From positions 1 to 10,607 of the forward strand of contig JALOMU010000098.1 in the NCBI GenBank assembly GCA_025455285.1: 10,607 bases of DNA. Reading direction: 5' to 3'. How positions within the stretch are numbered: the stretch's first letter is position 1; every line of letters begins with the position of its first letter. Position numbers and translations under genes: made by a program. This stretch comes from Flavihumibacter sp. Lineage in GTDB: Bacteria; Bacteroidota; Bacteroidia; Chitinophagales; Chitinophagaceae. The notes under the pieces were generated by a model. It had not been told where the DNA came from, did no database searches, and was given only the letters and a program-made list of their open reading frames with translations. Positions 6,983-10,607 of the stretch are shown piece by piece.

Positions 6983-7053
6983 ATTACTTGCTTGCGTATC
7001 GTTGAAGAATAAGTGTGAAATCTGTTTTTAAAAATAAGCATTCCGCCCCAGTT

Positions 7054-9009
7054 TTAACGGATCAATTGCAAACTGCCTTTTTTACGATAGGCATTGCCGT
7101 TATAGTCTTCTCCGCTGATCATCCACACATAAGTGCCCGTAGGTTGATCTATTCCACCCAGGCGACCATCCCACCCATCGAAACTGATGCCATCATAAAC
7201 CAATTGTCCCAGTCGGTTGTACACCCGGAAATAGTCAACTTTTCGCATGCCTACAGCCAGGAAAGAAAAACGATCATTTTTGCCATCTCCATTGGGGGTA
7301 AAGGCATTGGGAACATATAACTCGGGACCTTTAAAAACCCGGATATGAACGGAGTCGGTGGTTGCACAACCTACATCCGTGAAAGCAGTAAGGACCAGGG
7401 TGGTAGGCCGGTCCAGCGTAGCAACAGGATTTGGCAGCGTTGGATCATTAACTGCACCGGCCGGCGACCAGTTATAGTATTGTCCGCCTGAGCCATTTAA
7501 CTGAATTGGCTGGTTGATCGCCGCGATGGTATCCCTCCCGGCATTGGCCCTTGTCTGAAAGAAACTGGCGATATGTTCAACCGGATCACTCCAGCAACCA
7601 TTGGAACCCAGTCCCCGTAGCTGAATTGGATAATCTCCTGCTCTATTGCTGGTTAAACGAAATCGTTCTGCTGTTGCAGTCCCGATTCCGGAAGTCCAGG
7701 CCCATTCAACAACAGGATTGGAGGGCAGATTAGAGCTGGCTTCCAGGAAAACTTCATCGCCCACACAGGCAGCACTTACCAGGGAAGGAAGGCTGATGGC
7801 CGGTTTCTCCAGGAAATAAACAATCTTTTCAACAGTGCCCGATTCACATCCTTCTTTCGTTTTTACATTGAGTTGCACGGGAACCTGAGCCGGACCATTC
7901 ACCTGAATTTCCGGTGGAGATTGCCCGGTAAAAGGTTGTCCGTTTATTGACCAGTTCCATTCTGTGATAGTGCCATACTCAACAAAGGATTGATCAGTCG
8001 GTTGCAGGATAGAGCCTCCACAAATGGTATCTGGCACTAAAAAATCAGGTTCGGGAATAGATCCGATAGTGATGACCTGTCGGAACGTATCTGACCAGCA
8101 GCCATCATTTCCGAGTACTGCTGCTGAGATGGTATAGTTACCTGGTTCGGAGTAAGTATGCGGTGGTGGCACTTTTTGATTATAAATCGTGCCATCGCCA
8201 TAATTCCAATGCCAGGCAACTATAAAACCAAAGGATTGGGCCAGGTCCACCAACTGGATTTCCTGTGGCGCACAGGTTTCAGGAGCTGGAATGAATTCGA
8301 ATCCTGCTTTCAGCGAAGTACAAAATCGCTGGTGATTGTTGGAGCCACCGGTTGCAGAGGTGAAGCCCCAGTAAACAGAAGGATCATTTCCAAACACATC
8401 TTTAATTAAATCAATGGTTGTTGTTACGCGCAGTTGATTATCTATGAAAGCAGATAAAATTTTATTATCAGCATCCCATCTGATGGTAAAAGCATGCCAT
8501 TGACAATCTTCAATGTTATTATTGTTCAGAATGGCTGTTACTGGTCCTGCAAGGTTATTACTACCACCATGTCTGATATCGCCGTTCAATTGAATGCTGA
8601 TATGATCATAAGTAGGATCGTTGTTTTCCAGGTTTTGCCAGGTATCAATTTCAATGGCCACTGATGGACGAACGCCATCGTACCCAATACCTCCACCCTG
8701 CGATCCAATATTGGTGGAAATGGGTTGCAGCATAAATACCATACCGTCGGCTCCATCTGCATCTTTGCAACCGAGGTTTACATCGAACTTGAACTCGAAT
8801 GAATTATCCAGCCTGATTTTATTCATATTCCACACCGAGCCTGATTGTGTATTGGCAGCATCTGTCAGCGTGTAACAGTTACAATTTTCTTTGTATGCGG
8901 ATCCGTTCAGGTGGTAGGGAGGGTCAATCGTGGATTGACTAAAAACAGCGGAGGAAAATAGAAGCGCCAGGAAGACCGGAACCCAATATGGACAAAATCG
9001 TTTACTCAC
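7054..9009 (-). CDS. Secreted L-type lectin / PKD protein with CHU_C (T9SS) C-terminal domain
   Basis: This 651-aa surface or secreted protein has a signal peptide at residues 1-25 (hydrophobic PVFLALLFSSAVFSQ). A legume-lectin-like domain spans about 26-245. Its E120, D122, N126, D131 and H136 match the Mn/Ca ligands of concanavalin A (E8, D10, N14, D19, H24) at constant spacing, and ADG at 87-89 matches the sugar-binding Asp loop. A PKD domain follows at about 247-316 (WHWNYGDGTIYN, HTYSEPGNYTI), then two further Ig/PKD-like modules (about 319-402 and 403-484) and a short linker module (487-559). The C-terminal CHU_C domain (about 561-651) has VPNAFTPNGDGKNDRF and VYNRLGQLVYDG and is linked to type IX secretion. 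The start is GTG 9009; no in-frame ATG precedes the leader. A terminator hairpin lies 13 nt upstream. It probably binds glycans; the ligand is unknown. Confidence 0.93.
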   Translation of the reverse strand: MSKRFCPYWVPVFLALLFSSAVFSQSTIDPPYHLNGSAYKENCNCYTLTDAANTQSGSVWNMNKIRLDNSFEFKFDVNLGCKDADGADGMVFMLQPISTNIGSQGGGIGYDGVRPSVAIEIDTWQNLENNDPTYDHISIQLNGDIRHGGSNNLAGPVTAILNNNNIEDCQWHAFTIRWDADNKILSAFIDNQLRVTTTIDLIKDVFGNDPSVYWGFTSATGGSNNHQRFCTSLKAGFEFIPAPETCAPQEIQLVDLAQSFGFIVAWHWNYGDGTIYNQKVPPPHTYSEPGNYTISAAVLGNDGCWSDTFRQVITIGSIPEPDFLVPDTICGGSILQPTDQSFVEYGTITEWNWSINGQPFTGQSPPEIQVNGPAQVPVQLNVKTKEGCESGTVEKIVYFLEKPAISLPSLVSAACVGDEVFLEASSNLPSNPVVEWAWTSGIGTATAERFRLTSNRAGDYPIQLRGLGSNGCWSDPVEHIASFFQTRANAGRDTIAAINQPIQLNGSGGQYYNWSPAGAVNDPTLPNPVATLDRPTTLVLTAFTDVGCATTDSVHIRVFKGPELYVPNAFTPNGDGKNDRFSFLAVGMRKVDYFRVYNRLGQLVYDGISFDGWDGRLGGIDQPTGTYVWMISGEDYNGNAYRKKGSLQLIR

Positions 9010-9022
9010 AGAGTATGAAAAT

Positions 9023-9063
9023 AAAAAAAAGCACCTGCCTCACAAAGAACAGGTGCTTTTTTT
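9023..9063 (-). terminator. Intrinsic terminator after the 67-aa gene
   Basis: The stem GCACCTG (9031-9037) pairs with CAGGTGC (9050-9056) around a 12-nt loop. It is flanked by eight A (9023-9030) and seven T (9057-9063), so it can act in both directions and the flanks extend the stem. On the minus strand it closes the 67-aa gene, whose stop is at 9082. Its T-tract ends 13 nt before the lectin GTG, so it may also limit read-through into that gene. Confidence 0.9.
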
Positions 9064-9081
9064 ATTCGTTGAATTGGAAAA

Positions 9082-9285
9082 TTACCAGCCTTGTTTAGCG
9101 ATGCCGGCTTTAATAGCAGCAAGGGCTTTCTCTTCACCGAGCATGGTAGTAAGTTTATTACCCTTACCATCATTACCCTGGGCCATATAACCACCTCTGG
9201 CAGTTTTAGTGATCACTGCGTCCTTGATCTCTACACCTTTTTCCTTGGTCTTTACGTTATATGCGGTCAATTTGATATCTGCCAT
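9082..9285 (-). CDS. Conserved small hypothetical protein, 67 aa
   Basis: This 67-aa, lysine-rich, soluble protein has no signal peptide. The N-terminal half (ADIKLTAYNVKTKEKGVEIK) looks like beta strands, and the C-terminal half carries GNDGKGNKLTTMLGEEKAL and an AIKAGIAKQGW tail. It resembles a small hypothetical protein I have seen in Bacteroidota genomes, but I know no function for it. The ATG at 9285 is the obvious start. The gene sits between gyrB (gap 106 bp) and a strong terminator on the same strand, so it is either an independent monocistronic unit or the tail of a gyrB transcript. No convincing TAnnTTTG box was found upstream: the region from 9286 to 9320 is AT-rich and contains only a partial match. 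The terminator, the clean start and the family-like sequence support a real gene. Confidence 0.82.
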   Translation of the reverse strand: MADIKLTAYNVKTKEKGVEIKDAVITKTARGGYMAQGNDGKGNKLTTMLGEEKALAAIKAGIAKQGW

Positions 9286-9391
9286 GTTTTATGAATTTTA
9301 AATGAACAAAAGGGTTAAAACGCGCGCACAAGCTAGCCAAAAAATCTTAGAATGCCCCTGATACGCGGATATAAATAGGAAAATTTTAATA
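9286..9391. other. Intergenic gap between gyrB and the 67-aa gene
   Basis: This 106-bp gap holds the 5' leader of the 67-aa gene and the 3' flank of gyrB. It contains an alternating GC run (CGCGCGC at 9321-9327) and AT-rich stretches. I found no stable hairpin, no second reading frame of note and no exact TAnnTTTG element on the minus strand. A partial match ending in TTTG lies around 9307-9314. Confidence 0.5.

Positions 9392-10607
<1,216 letters not shown>

Noticed and set aside
6983..7053. The TTTTTAAAAA palindrome near 7025-7034, considered as a terminator for the lectin gene.
   Set aside because: It is a pure A/T palindrome without a GC stem or a following T-tract on the minus strand.
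9006..9194. Minus-strand 62-aa frame overlapping the 67-aa gene and the terminator.
   Set aside because: It reads through the terminator hairpin in a different frame from the family-like 67-aa protein, with a low-complexity translation.

Overview
The window reads as chromosomal DNA of a member of the Bacteroidota, most likely the Chitinophagaceae or a close relative. Four things point there. A secreted protein carries a CHU_C-type gliding/type IX secretion C-terminal domain. A DUF1800 gene sits next to a DUF1501 gene. Two short conserved proteins look like ones I associate with that group. Most starts lack a strong Shine-Dalgarno sequence, and two TAnnTTTG boxes, the Bacteroidota -7 element, lie in one intergenic gap. 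Genus or species cannot be named from the sequence alone.

Layout. Positions 1-2249 hold five minus-strand genes. In transcription order they are a conserved 114-aa protein, a cyclophilin-type peptidyl-prolyl isomerase lipoprotein, glycine cleavage H protein (gcvH), an ECF sigma factor, and the start of its RskA-like anti-sigma factor, which is cut by the window edge. The last three are packed tightly: 7 nt between gcvH and sigma, and a 4-nt GTGA overlap between sigma and anti-sigma. A 34-bp array of a 7-bp repeat separates the isomerase from gcvH. A 53-bp divergent gap then leads to plus-strand serS (2303-3571), which ends at a strong intrinsic terminator.

Positions 3681-6181 hold a plus-strand DUF1800/DUF1501 pair. 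DUF1501 is intact and has a twin-arginine-like leader. DUF1800 is broken: the N- and C-terminal halves are both recognisable but lie in different frames, and roughly 40 residues expected between them are absent. It therefore looks like a pseudogene made by an internal deletion.

Positions 6245-10607 are minus strand. In transcription order they are the 3' part of gyrB (5' end outside the window), a conserved 67-aa protein followed by a strong hairpin terminator, a 651-aa secreted L-type lectin/PKD/CHU_C protein, and a secreted DUF1080 protein. The lectin gene begins only 13 nt after the terminator's T-tract, which leaves little room for a promoter of its own.

Most of the window is housekeeping (gyrB, serS, gcvH, isomerase) plus a cell-surface or carbohydrate-related accessory set (lectin, DUF1080, DUF1800/DUF1501). 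I saw no tRNA or rRNA gene, CRISPR array, insertion sequence or phage gene, and no convincing new multigene system. The points most worth a second look are the DUF1800 deletion, the concanavalin-A-like metal site in the lectin, the gcvH-sigma-anti-sigma packing, and the terminator just upstream of the lectin gene.
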